A stretch of DNA of 64,000 nt from an uncultured Verrucomicrobia subdivision 3 bacterium (GTDB lineage Bacteria > Verrucomicrobiota > Verrucomicrobiae > Limisphaerales > UBA11358): contig CAINDH010000136.1 of assembly GCA_903847285.1 (NCBI GenBank), positions 1 to 64,000 of the forward strand, given 5' to 3'. Position 1 is the stretch's first letter, and every line of letters begins with the position of its first letter. A program made the translations under genes and the position numbers. Positions 1 to 8,296 of this stretch are shown here, piece by piece. The notes under the pieces were generated by a model. That model did not search any database, had not been told where the DNA came from, and saw only the letters and a list, made by a program, of their open reading frames with translations.

Positions 1-876
1 ACCGCGCTTGGTCACGAAATTGTAGATGCCGCCCACGCCGTTTTCGTCGCCGGGATACCAGTTTTGCACCGTGCTGTATTTGATCTGCGCGTCGTTGTGC
101 GTGACGAGTTCCACGACGGCGGCGTGCAATTGATTTTCATCGCGCATCGGTGCGGTGCAACCTTCGAGGTAGCTCACGCTTGCGCCTTCGTCGGCGATGA
201 TGAGAGTGCGCTCGAACTGGCCGGACTTGGCGGCGTTGATGCGGAAGTAGGTCGAAAGCTCCATCGGACATTTCACGCCTTTCGGGATGTAGCAGAACGA
301 ACCGTCGGTGAACACGGCGGAATTCAGCGCGGCGTAATAGTTATCCGTGTAAGGCACGACCGAGCCAAGATATTTTTTGACGAGTTCGGGATGTTCATGC
401 ACCGCTTCGCTGAACGAGCAAAAAATAATTCCTTTCTTCGCCAGCTCTTCGCGATACGTCGTGCCGACGCTGACAGAATCAAAAATCGCATCCACCGCCA
501 CACCGGCGAGACGACCACGTTCGCGCAACGGAATGCCAAGCTTCTCGTAAGTTTCGAGCAACTTCGGATCCACCTCGTCCAAACTTTTCGGCGCGTTGGC
601 GTTCGGTTTCGGCTGGGAAAAATAGCTGATATCCTGAAAATCAATCGGGGGATACTTGACGAACTGCCACGTCGGCTCCGGCATTTTCAGCCAGTATTGA
701 TAAGCTTTGATGCGCCATTCAGTCAGCCACGCCGGCTCTTTTTTCTTAGCAGAAATATGGCGGATGGTTTCCTCGCTCAAGCCCGGTGGCGTGGATTCGG
801 TTTCAACATCGGTGACGAAACCGTATTTGTATTCCGTCTTAACTAATTCCTCGATTGTATCGGTGGCAGTGCTCAT
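1..876 (-). CDS. sufB: Fe-S cluster assembly scaffold SufB (3' end beyond window)
   Basis: SufB is the scaffold subunit of the SufBCD complex, which builds Fe-S clusters in the cytoplasm. The first 292 residues are inside the window and the frame runs open through base 1, so about a third of the usual roughly 470-residue protein is missing. Recognisable SufB stretches are [98 protein letters not shown] and [22 protein letters not shown]. The ATG at 876 starts [12 protein letters not shown] and lies 12 bp after the stop of the Fur/PerR-type regulator, so the two are probably co-transcribed. sufC and sufD would be expected next, outside the window. Identification is firm. Confidence 0.96.
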   Translation of the reverse strand, partial: MSTATDTIEELVKTEYKYGFVTDVETESTPPGLSEETIRHISAKKKEPAWLTEWRIKAYQYWLKMPEPTWQFVKYPPIDFQDISYFSQPKPNANAPKSLDEVDPKLLETYEKLGIPLRERGRLAGVAVDAIFDSVSVGTTYREELAKKGIIFCSFSEAVHEHPELVKKYLGSVVPYTDNYYAALNSAVFTDGSFCYIPKGVKCPMELSTYFRINAAKSGQFERTLIIADEGASVSYLEGCTAPMRDENQLHAAVVELVTHNDAQIKYSTVQNWYPGDENGVGGIYNFVTKRG

Positions 877-888
877 CGTTCGTAAAAT

Positions 889-1317
889 TTATTTTTTCTT
901 CGCGCAATCCGCGCAGACGCCGTGGATGGCGATATCAAAATGGTCGGCCTTGAAACCTTTGGGCAATTTCATTGCTTGTTCGGGCAAATCTACGTCAAAC
1001 ACTGTCGCGCACACATCGCAATGAAAATGGCCGTGCTCGATCATGTTTGGGCAAAAGCGCGTTGCACCACGATCTAGCGTGACTTGCCGCGCCAGGCCGC
1101 TTTTTACGAGCGCGTCGAGGCAGTTATAGACCGTGGCGTGGGAAATTTCCGGCATCGCTTTCTTGGCGCGAATGAAAACTTCCTCGGCCGTCGGATGATC
1201 ACGTTTGTGCCGCAGCACATCGTAAACTTGTTGGCGTTGCGGAGTGAGGCGCAAACCGGTGGCACCCAACTGTTCAGTCAGGTGCTGTTCATCTTGCTGT
1301 TGGCTGCGCGCTTTCAT
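889..1317 (-). CDS. Fur-family regulator, PerR-like
   Basis: This is a 142-residue metal-dependent repressor of the Fur superfamily. It has an N-terminal winged helix (TPQRQQVYDVL...HPTAEEVF...ISHATVYNCLDALVKSGL) and a C-terminal dimerisation domain with HGHFHCDVC and CADC, two CxxC pairs that normally hold structural zinc. I chose the ATG at 1317 (MKARSQQQ); a TTG at 1353 in the same frame would add 12 residues and would reach the edge of the operator. sufB follows after 12 bp. The perfect Per-box palindrome just upstream suggests autoregulation and a peroxide- or iron-responsive role, so PerR is more likely than Fur or Zur. The choice between these subfamilies is an inference from the operator and the linkage to sufB. 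Confidence 0.9.
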   Translation of the reverse strand: MKARSQQQDEQHLTEQLGATGLRLTPQRQQVYDVLRHKRDHPTAEEVFIRAKKAMPEISHATVYNCLDALVKSGLARQVTLDRGATRFCPNMIEHGHFHCDVCATVFDVDLPEQAMKLPKGFKADHFDIAIHGVCADCAKKK

Positions 1318-1354
1318 GCGCGGATAATTTACACGGCTGCAGCCATGGGTCAAG

Positions 1355-1373
1355 ATTTAGAATAATTCTAAAT
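1355..1373 (-). promoter_or_regulatory. Per-box operator upstream of the Fur/PerR-sufB operon
   Basis: ATTTAGAATAATTCTAAAT is a perfect 9-1-9 inverted repeat. Its core, TTAGAATAATTCTAA, fits the PerR box pattern TTAnAATnATTnTAA exactly. It lies 38 bp before the chosen ATG of the regulator. On the minus strand a possible promoter (TTGACC at 1353-1348, 16 bp, TAAATT at 1331-1326) abuts it, so a bound repressor would sit against the -35 box. Palindrome and position are seen directly; the regulator that binds is inferred. Confidence 0.8.
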
Positions 1374-1746
1374 TGCATCCTGGAAGAGTGCGTGTCTGGA
1401 ATGTGTTTTGGAGTTTGTTTATGCTGTGGCACATTCCGGGTTGGATGATTTCTAAACGATTCCGCGAGAATTGCCGCCGAGTGCGGGTGGCAAGGTGCGA
1501 TTCACATAAAAATTGATGAACTTATGAATAACTCCCAAAACGCATGGTATTTCTAGTCTGCGCTCTTTCCGTTCTCTTTGATTGCTTTGGGGTAAATGTT
1601 TGCAATAAAAGCATCCCTTGATTGCGGAGAGTTACGAAAGGACTTTGCCACACGCCTGCTCTTTGGCGTAATCATCAAACTCTTTGGCATTTCCAATATG
1701 ACAGAAAGCGGCTCTTTAGGTTAATTTGTCACCGTAATCCACTCTT
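1374..1746. other. Intergenic region without a recognised gene
   Basis: These 373 bases separate the minus-strand PerR-sufB operon from the plus-strand catabolic cluster. They must hold the promoter of the cluster. I see no convincing short gene, RNA or strong sigma-70 hexamer pair. A short near-direct repeat (CTCTTTGGCGTAATCATCAA and CTCTTTGGCAT, about 1660-1690) is the only visible structure. Confidence 0.5.
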
Positions 1747-3555
1747 GTGCATTCGAACCCAGTAAAAATAAGTTTCGCGTGGCGCGCTGTCGTCCTGACG
1801 CTGGCGGCGCTGGCGCTTGTATTGATGCGAAACTCTAGCATGGCGGCGACGCAAACCGTGTTTGTCCGCGCGGCGGGCTTTCAGATTGGGGAAAATGCAA
1901 TTGTCGCTGATGCCACGAACCAATTTAAGTTCGCGCTCGATACGGTAATTGCATCTCCGCTGCCGTTCAATCAGTCGGCGGTGAAACAAGACACTGCCGC
2001 CGCGCAATTTGGCCCGGACGCAAAAAAGCCTTATTTCACAGTGCGCTTCGCCATGCCAGTGCCGCCATCGAACGCGACGAATTTATCAGCCGCATTGGCC
2101 GGGATGGATACGAATGTGTTCACGCACAACCATTCGCCGGGTTTTGAAATTCTCCCAAACGGCGACGCCCTCGCGATTTATTTCAGCACGCCGCCCAGCA
2201 AGGCAGAGTCGGATATTTCCACTTCGTTTGTGCAAGCACGGCTGCGCTACGGTGCTGAAGATTGGGATTTACCGGAACTATTTTTCAAGACCGAGAATTT
2301 CAACGACCAGTCCGGTTTGCTTTGGAACGATGGTGGAACAATTCGTTTCTTCGGTGGTGGTCGCGCATCGTCTGCCGGAGTGCCCTTCAAAATGGCCAAC
2401 TCTACCGACAATGGTGCCAATTGGACATTTTCTCTACCACTGTTGGACAAGCCCGCGGAAAATATCACCGCCCAGCCGATCATCAGTGCTTTTCGCACTC
2501 CCAACCATTCCATCTATATGGCGATGGACGGCGTCGAGGCCTCAAGTTTTTTGTGGCGCAGTGCGGATGATGGGATTCACTGGCACGACATGGGCGGGCG
2601 CACCGGCGGACGCCATTCGGTGATCGTGCCATTGGACGACAACGGGACCTTACTTTCAATCGGCGGAAAAAACGCGGCCACGAACGGTTGGTCGCCGCAG
2701 AACATTTCCACGAACTATGGCGAAAGCTGGGGTGAAAGTTTTCCCTCCGCATTTCCGCCGCTCGGAACGGCGCAACGACCATCACTCATCCGGCTCGCGT
2801 CTGGAAACCTGCTCTACGTCGGCGATTCCTATCTCCACAAGATTGATCGCGCCGCGCCCGCCAGTTGGAAATTCGGCGATAACTGTTTCTTGGCGCTCTC
2901 TACCAACAACGGTGTTTCATGGCGCATTAAAACGTTGCCTGTGCAACTACCCGGCCATCAGCGCACGAATCATCCCACGCTCGGCTACGTTACGACGCGG
3001 CAAGGCGCGAACGGCATCATTCACATTTTGACGACCATCACGCAGCCGTGTCTGCATTATGAGTTGAACGAGGCGTGGATTTGGTCCGATGCTGGCGACA
3101 TCGCGCCTGAAACATCTGGCGGTGTGGTGAAGAAGTTTTCTGAAAATTATCCGAATGGAAATTTGCGTTCGGCGTGGAGCGCACGGATATGTCCAAATGG
3201 GCGCTACCTGCTAGATGGTAAACAGACTGACTATTATGAGAGCGGTGCGAAGCAGCACGAAGTCGCCTACTCCAACGGACGCAAGACCGGCAAAGAAATA
3301 TTCCGAGCGGCGGATGGCAAAATTATTTGGACTTGGAAACATGATTTGAAAAATCATCGCTCGGTCTGGGCGCAGTATTGGCCGAATGAAAAAAAGAAAT
3401 CTGAATCGCAGTGGAACACGCGTCCCGAAGCGCGTGATCTGAAACGCAATTTCTTCGGTCTGGTTGCGGACGGCCCAGCTAAACAGTGGAACGAGGATGG
3501 CTCGTTGAAAATTTCCGGCGCTTTTGTGAACGGCGTTTTTACAGGAGCAGACTAA
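1747..3555 (+). CDS. Secreted Asp-box (sialidase-like beta-propeller) protein with C-terminal MORN-like repeats
   Basis: This is a 602-residue exported protein. Residues 1 to about 34 form a signal peptide with a hydrophobic core (AVVLTLAALALVLM). Four Asp-box motifs of the S-x-D-x-G-x-x-W type are visible (STDNGANW, SADDGIHW, STNYGESW, STNNGVSW, about residues 220-390), as in six-bladed BNR/sialidase propellers. The last roughly 150 residues carry YPNGNLRSAW / YYESGAKQHEVAYSNGRKTG / WNEDGSLKISGAFVNGVFTG repeats of the MORN-variant kind. The start is GTG at 1747; no clear ribosome site decides it. It begins a tight plus-strand cluster with a symporter and sugar-acid enzymes, so a role in releasing or sensing an external glycan is likely. 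True sialidase activity is uncertain because I could not place the catalytic arginine triad. Confidence 0.75.
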   Translation: MHSNPVKISFAWRAVVLTLAALALVLMRNSSMAATQTVFVRAAGFQIGENAIVADATNQFKFALDTVIASPLPFNQSAVKQDTAAAQFGPDAKKPYFTVRFAMPVPPSNATNLSAALAGMDTNVFTHNHSPGFEILPNGDALAIYFSTPPSKAESDISTSFVQARLRYGAEDWDLPELFFKTENFNDQSGLLWNDGGTIRFFGGGRASSAGVPFKMANSTDNGANWTFSLPLLDKPAENITAQPIISAFRTPNHSIYMAMDGVEASSFLWRSADDGIHWHDMGGRTGGRHSVIVPLDDNGTLLSIGGKNAATNGWSPQNISTNYGESWGESFPSAFPPLGTAQRPSLIRLASGNLLYVGDSYLHKIDRAAPASWKFGDNCFLALSTNNGVSWRIKTLPVQLPGHQRTNHPTLGYVTTRQGANGIIHILTTITQPCLHYELNEAWIWSDAGDIAPETSGGVVKKFSENYPNGNLRSAWSARICPNGRYLLDGKQTDYYESGAKQHEVAYSNGRKTGKEIFRAADGKIIWTWKHDLKNHRSVWAQYWPNEKKKSESQWNTRPEARDLKRNFFGLVADGPAKQWNEDGSLKISGAFVNGVFTGAD

Positions 3556-3562
3556 CGCTGAC

Positions 3563-5161
3563 ATGAACTCCCTCCGCACACCGGACCTCATCGTCATCGC
3601 GATTTATTTCATCGCGGTCGCGTGGATTGGTTTGCGCTTTGCTAAACGGCAGACAACGACGGAAGCCTACTTCGTCGCCAACCGTACCATTCCACACTGG
3701 GCGATGGGGCTTTCCATTTTTGCGACCATCATCAGCAGCATCACCTTCGTGGCGTATCCCGGCGCGGCGTTCAAGGGCGACTGGAACCAACTCGTGCCTG
3801 GCTTCATGGCGCTGGGCGTGCTGCTCGTCGTCGGCGCGGTATTGATTGCGTTTTTCCGCCACGCCGTCGGCATGAGCGCGTATGAATATTTTGAAAAACG
3901 TTTCGGCTACGGCGCGCGGGCGTATTCGGCGCTGGCGTTCACGGCGGGACATTTTTCCAAAATGGGCTTCGTGCTGTTCACTATCACAACGGCAATCTGC
4001 GGCATGACAGGCTGGGACAAATACAACGTCATCGTCGGCGTCGGCGTGCTGACCATCGCCTACACGCTCGTCGGCGGACTTGAGGCCGTCATCTGGACGG
4101 AAGTGCTGCAAGGCATCGTGAAGCTCGCGGGCGTGCTCGTCGTCCTCGGTGTTTTGATTTCCATCATGCCCGGCGGTGCTGGCGCGGCGCTTCATCTGGC
4201 ATCGGAGAAAAACAAATTCAGCCTCGGCAGTTTCGATTTCAACCTCGCGCAGAACGGAAATTTCTGGGTCATGCTGCTCTACGGCGCGTTCTGGTATCTC
4301 CAAAAATACGCCGCCGATCAGACGCTCGTGCAACGCTACCTCGTCGCCAAGTCCGACCGCGACGCGCTCAAAGGCGTGGCGCTCGGCGCGCTGCTCTGCG
4401 TGCCGGCTTGGACGGCCTTCATGCTCGTCGGCACGCTGCTGTGGGCGTATTACCAGTTGTCGGGCGAACTTTTTCCAGCGCAACTTCTCGACGCCAACGG
4501 CAAGGTCATCGCCGACCGCGTGTTCCCGTATTTTCTGACGACGAAAATTCCCGTGGGCCTCGCCGGCATCTTCATGGCCGCACTGATGTCCGCCGCCATG
4601 TCCACGATGTCGTCCGACCTGAACTGCCTCTCCGCCGTCGGCGTGGAAGATTATTACCGCAAGCTGCGCCCCAACTCGACCGACAAGCAGCGGCTCTTCA
4701 TCGGCAAAATCATCGTCGCCGTCAGCGGTGCGTTGGCGGTGGCCATCGGCGCATTCATCGCGCGCAAAGGTGACAGCGCGCTGGCGCTTTACTACGCGGC
4801 CACGGCGATTGTTTCCGCCGGTCTCGCGGGAATGTTCCTGCTCGCCTTCCTTTCACGGCGCGCGAACCGGCAGGGGCTTTGGTGCGGCTTGATCGCCGCG
4901 CTGATCTTCACCGCGTGGGCCACGCTCACCGGCGGCAAATACAAGATGCTCGACCTAGGCTGGAATTACACCTGGCCGGACGTGATGCTCGGCGTCATCG
5001 CGCACGTCATCGTGCTCGTGGTTGGCTGGCTCGCGAGCTTCGGTTTTCCCGCGCCGGAAATAATCACGCGCGAGATGACGCTTTGGGGCTGGCTGGAAAA
5101 ACGTAAAACTTTGCCCGCAGATAAAATCATCTCTGCACCCGTAACGGAGGTCGGCGCATGA
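3563..5161 (+). CDS. SSS-family sodium:solute symporter
   Basis: This is a 532-residue inner-membrane transporter of the solute:sodium symporter family (SLC5-like), of usual length, with about 13 hydrophobic segments. Family hallmarks include WIGLRFAKRQTTTEAYFVANR near the N-terminus, GLSIFATIISSITFVAYPGAAFKGDW around the unwound helix 1-2 region, AYTLVGGLEAVIWTEVLQG, and AALMSAAMSTMSSDLNCLSAVGVEDYY, which matches the Na2-site helix. It starts 8 bp after the Asp-box protein and its stop overlaps the next ATG (ATGA), so it is translationally coupled to the dehydrogenase. It probably imports the sugar, sugar acid or amino sugar that the following enzymes degrade. The substrate cannot be read from sequence. 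Confidence 0.92.
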   Translation: MNSLRTPDLIVIAIYFIAVAWIGLRFAKRQTTTEAYFVANRTIPHWAMGLSIFATIISSITFVAYPGAAFKGDWNQLVPGFMALGVLLVVGAVLIAFFRHAVGMSAYEYFEKRFGYGARAYSALAFTAGHFSKMGFVLFTITTAICGMTGWDKYNVIVGVGVLTIAYTLVGGLEAVIWTEVLQGIVKLAGVLVVLGVLISIMPGGAGAALHLASEKNKFSLGSFDFNLAQNGNFWVMLLYGAFWYLQKYAADQTLVQRYLVAKSDRDALKGVALGALLCVPAWTAFMLVGTLLWAYYQLSGELFPAQLLDANGKVIADRVFPYFLTTKIPVGLAGIFMAALMSAAMSTMSSDLNCLSAVGVEDYYRKLRPNSTDKQRLFIGKIIVAVSGALAVAIGAFIARKGDSALALYYAATAIVSAGLAGMFLLAFLSRRANRQGLWCGLIAALIFTAWATLTGGKYKMLDLGWNYTWPDVMLGVIAHVIVLVVGWLASFGFPAPEIITREMTLWGWLEKRKTLPADKIISAPVTEVGA

Positions 5162-6303
5162 ACATCGTCACGCTCATCCAACCGCCACGCATCGTCTTCG
5201 GCAACGGCTGCGCGCCGAAAGCCGTTGAATTTCTCGCGCGGCGCGGCGCGAAGCGCGTGCTGCTTGTGACTAGCAAATCCGTGCGCCCACAGCTTGAGTT
5301 GTTGGTTGAGATGTTGAAAAAATCCGGCGTTGAAATTGTCGAAAGCCCATTTATTCCCGCCGAACCAACGTTGAAATTTTTTGAGGGCGCGCTTGGCGAA
5401 GTGCGGTCGGCCAAAGTCGATTCCGTCCTGGCCATCGGCGGCGGCAGCGTGATTGACGCGGCAAAACTTTTTGCCGCGCTCACAGACAACTCGCAAGAAA
5501 TTTCCGAAGTGTTCGGCATCAACTTGCTCACCTCGCGCAAGCTCACGCTCGTCTGCCTGCCGACGACGGCGGGAACGGGCGCAGAAGTTTCGCCAAACGC
5601 AATTCTGCTCGACGAAGCCAGTGATTTGAAAAAGGGCGTCGTCAGCCCGCACCTCGTTCCTGACGCGGCGTTCATTGACCCCCTGCTCACCGTTTCCGTT
5701 CCGCCCGACGTGACGGCGGCGACCGGCCTCGACGCGCTAACGCATTGCATCGAAGCCTACGCGAACAAATTCGCGCATCCCATCGTGGATAATTACGCAC
5801 TGCAAGGCATCAAGCTGATTTCGCAAAATCTTCTGGCCGCCGTGCGCGACGGAAATAATCTCAAAGCCCGCGCCGCACTCGCGCTCGGCAGTCTTTATGG
5901 CGGGCTATGCCTTGGGCCGGTGAACACCGCTGCCGTTCACGCGCTCGCATATCCGCTTGGTGGAAAATTCCGCATTGCGCACGGCGTTTCCAACGCGCTG
6001 CTGCTGCCGCACGTTTTGCGTTTCAATTTCTGTGCTGCGCCGGAACGACACGCGGAGATTGCCGTCGCTCTCGGCGTCGCGCACAACGGTTCTGCGCTGA
6101 CGACGTCGGAGCATGGCGTGGAATTTCTCTCGCAACTTTCGCGCGACTGCGGCGTGCCGCAAACACTTTCCGCGCTGAAAATCCCGCACACTGCGATTCT
6201 TGAAATGGCGAAGTCTGCGCTGACGGTCCAGCGTTTGCTGAAAAATAATTTACGTCCTGTCACTGAGGCGGATGCCGCGCAGATTTATACGGCGGCCTAC
6301 TAA
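5158..6303 (+). CDS. Iron-containing alcohol dehydrogenase family protein
   Basis: This 381-residue cytoplasmic NAD(P)-dependent oxidoreductase belongs to the group III (iron) alcohol dehydrogenases. The dinucleotide loop GGGSVIDAAK starts at residue 94. The four expected metal ligands are present: Asp192 and His196 (GLDALTHCIEAY), His261 (VHALAYPLGG) and His275 (IAHGVSNALLLPH). The ATG at 5158 overlaps the symporter stop. Together with the DapA-like, PdxA-like and kinase genes it should oxidise or reduce a hydroxyl or aldehyde on the imported carbon source. Members of this family also include maleylacetate reductases and lactaldehyde reductases, so the substrate is open. Confidence 0.9.
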   Translation: MNIVTLIQPPRIVFGNGCAPKAVEFLARRGAKRVLLVTSKSVRPQLELLVEMLKKSGVEIVESPFIPAEPTLKFFEGALGEVRSAKVDSVLAIGGGSVIDAAKLFAALTDNSQEISEVFGINLLTSRKLTLVCLPTTAGTGAEVSPNAILLDEASDLKKGVVSPHLVPDAAFIDPLLTVSVPPDVTAATGLDALTHCIEAYANKFAHPIVDNYALQGIKLISQNLLAAVRDGNNLKARAALALGSLYGGLCLGPVNTAAVHALAYPLGGKFRIAHGVSNALLLPHVLRFNFCAAPERHAEIAVALGVAHNGSALTTSEHGVEFLSQLSRDCGVPQTLSALKIPHTAILEMAKSALTVQRLLKNNLRPVTEADAAQIYTAAY

Positions 6304-6311
6304 ATTTGAAA

Positions 6312-7229
6312 ATGAATAATGGATTGAAATACCACGGGGCGGTCGTGCCGCTGGTGACGCCGTTTACACCGGCAGGGGCGCTGGATACCGGCGCGCTGAA
6401 TCGGCTGTTGGACGCGCAGATTGCCGGCGGTGTTGAGGGGATTTTTGTGCTCGGCACCACGGGCGAAGGTGCCTTTGTGCCGCGTGAAATCCGGCGTCAA
6501 TTGGTTGAACAAACCGTCCGCCGAGCAAACCGGCGAGCCAAAATTTTTGTCGGCCTCGGCGACATCCGCCGCTCGGACGTGGCTGAGGCGAACGATTTTT
6601 TTCACGCCGGTGCGGATGCGGTGGTCGGGCATCCGCCCATAGCCGAAAAAATTCCCGGCGAGCATTTACAAGGCTGGTATCAGTCGCTGTTGGATAGCCT
6701 AGAAGGTCCTTTGCTCATCTACAACATGCCGATGACCACAGGTGTTTCCGTGCCGCTTGACGCGGTGGAGAAACTGCTTGGCCATCCACGGCTCGCGGGT
6801 ATTAAGGATTCCGAGAACAACCCGGCGCGGCTGGAAGAAACGATGCGGCGCTTCGGCGGCAAAAAAGATTTTGCGGTATTTGTCGGCGTGGGCGCGCTGA
6901 TGGAAAAGGGTTTGAAACTCGGCGCGGACGGTATCGTGCCGAGCGTCGGCAACCTGATTCCTGACGTTTGCCAGAAATTGTGCGATGCCGCGCAGAACGG
7001 AAAATGGAATGACGCTAAAACTTTCTCCTCGCGCATGAGCGATGTGGCGGCGGTGTATCAGAAAGGCCGCAAGCTGAATGAGTCGCTTGCGGCGCTTAAG
7101 GCGGCGGTATCTTGTCGTGGCCTCTGCGCACCAGCGGTTTTACCGCCGTTGTTGGCCTTGCCACAAACGGAGGTGGAGAAAATTCGCGGCGTAATGGAAC
7201 AGTTACATTTGCTGAACGGAATTCTATGA
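6312..7229 (+). CDS. DapA/NAL-superfamily lyase or dehydratase
   Basis: This 305-residue class I TIM-barrel lyase belongs to the dihydrodipicolinate synthase / N-acetylneuraminate lyase superfamily. VLGTTGEGAF is the substrate carboxylate-binding loop, Tyr137 in IYNMP is the catalytic tyrosine, and Lys165 in AGIKDSENN is the Schiff-base lysine. I start at ATG 6312, 8 bp after the dehydrogenase stop; a TTG two codons upstream is less likely. The stop overlaps the ATG of the PdxA-family gene. In this catabolic setting it is probably a 2-keto-sugar-acid aldolase or a sugar-acid dehydratase and not the lysine-biosynthetic DapA. A sialic acid lyase is possible given the sialidase-like first gene, but no nanE, nanK or nanT neighbours are present. 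Confidence 0.9.
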   Translation: MNNGLKYHGAVVPLVTPFTPAGALDTGALNRLLDAQIAGGVEGIFVLGTTGEGAFVPREIRRQLVEQTVRRANRRAKIFVGLGDIRRSDVAEANDFFHAGADAVVGHPPIAEKIPGEHLQGWYQSLLDSLEGPLLIYNMPMTTGVSVPLDAVEKLLGHPRLAGIKDSENNPARLEETMRRFGGKKDFAVFVGVGALMEKGLKLGADGIVPSVGNLIPDVCQKLCDAAQNGKWNDAKTFSSRMSDVAAVYQKGRKLNESLAALKAAVSCRGLCAPAVLPPLLALPQTEVEKIRGVMEQLHLLNGIL

Positions 7230-8296
7230 ACGTGAAATCCGTCGCGGCTCGTCTGCGCAGCCACAAGCCTGTTCTCGGCCTGACGATGGGCGACCCGGCG
7301 GGCATTGGGCCGGAGATTTGTTTGAAGGCAATGTGCGAGCCATCGGTGCTGAAGAGGTGCACGCCAGTTTTGTTCGGAGATGTTGGCGTGCTGGAGCGTA
7401 TTTCCAAAAAGCCCTTGCAATTCCTGCCGATTTTACGGGCGCGGGATTTGTCGAATGTCGCGCCAATCAACGAGCCGCTCATCGTAGATTGTGGCGCGAT
7501 TGATGTGCGAAAAATCAAGCCGGGCGAAGTCTCCGCCGCTTGTGGTCGCGCGGGATACATCTACATCGAACGCGCGATTGCAGCGGCGCTTGCAGGGAAA
7601 ATTGATGGCGTCGTCACTGCGCCCATCCACAAGGAATCGCTGAATTTAACTGGCGTAAAATTTCCCGGTCACACCGAAATTTTTACCGCGCTCACGCAGT
7701 CGAAGCGTAGTTGCATGATGCTCTTTTCGGACAAGATCACCGTGAGCATGGTTACAACCCACATCGGCTATCATGAAGTTCCGGGAAAACTTTCCGTGGA
7801 GCGCGTGCTGAACGTCATCGAACTCACCGCCGCCACGATGCGGCTGATGTTGCAGCGCGAGCCACGCATCGGCGTATGCGGTTTGAATCCACACGCGGGG
7901 GAGCACGGTTTGTTTGGGCAGCGCGAGGAGGAAAAATTTGTCGAGCCGGCGGTGAGGCTCGCGCTGAAGAAAAAATTAAACGTGGCTGGCCCGCTTGTTC
8001 CTGACGCTGTGTTCACCACCGGTCAGCGGAAAAAATATGACGCCATCGTATGCCTGTATCACGATCAGGGGCACATCCCGTTCAAGATGCTCGCGTTCGA
8101 CACGGGGGTGAACATCACGCTCGGTTTGCCGATCATTCGCACGTCCGTGGATCACGGCACGGCGTTCGACATCGCGTGGCAGGGCAAGGCGGATGTGACG
8201 AGTTTGTTTTCCGCCATCAGCGTGGCGGCGCGGCTGGCGAAGAGTCGCACGGGTCTCGGCATGACCCACGTGACCGATAAGTTCCGTAAAAAATGA
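7226..8296 (+). CDS. PdxA-family dehydrogenase, likely 4-phospho-D-threonate/erythronate type (PdxA2)
   Basis: This 356-residue NAD-dependent, metal-dependent oxidative decarboxylase belongs to the PdxA family. Conserved parts are LTMGDPAGIGPEI near the N-terminus, metal ligands His149 (FPGHTEIF), His223 (NPHAGEHG) and His279 (YHDQGHIPFK), and RTSVDHGTAFDIAWQG at the C-terminus. The ATG at 7226 overlaps the stop of the lyase gene; longer upstream frames begin inside that gene and are unlikely. The stop overlaps the ATG of the DUF1537 kinase. Linkage of a PdxA homologue to this kinase is the established signature of PdxA2, which oxidises 4-phospho-D-threonate or 4-phospho-D-erythronate and yields dihydroxyacetone phosphate and CO2. 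A pyridoxine role is less likely in this context. Confidence 0.9.
   Translation: MNVKSVAARLRSHKPVLGLTMGDPAGIGPEICLKAMCEPSVLKRCTPVLFGDVGVLERISKKPLQFLPILRARDLSNVAPINEPLIVDCGAIDVRKIKPGEVSAACGRAGYIYIERAIAAALAGKIDGVVTAPIHKESLNLTGVKFPGHTEIFTALTQSKRSCMMLFSDKITVSMVTTHIGYHEVPGKLSVERVLNVIELTAATMRLMLQREPRIGVCGLNPHAGEHGLFGQREEEKFVEPAVRLALKKKLNVAGPLVPDAVFTTGQRKKYDAIVCLYHDQGHIPFKMLAFDTGVNITLGLPIIRTSVDHGTAFDIAWQGKADVTSLFSAISVAARLAKSRTGLGMTHVTDKFRKK

Noticed and set aside
64..846. 260-aa plus-strand frame opposite sufB
   Set aside because: It lies antisense to the unmistakable sufB frame; its length is a by-product of GC-rich coding DNA.
1747..7229. Sialic acid catabolic operon (nan)
   Set aside because: A sialidase-like gene, a symporter and a DapA/NanA-superfamily gene are present, but nanE, nanK and nagB-like genes are absent, and the kinase/PdxA pair points to C4 sugar acids.
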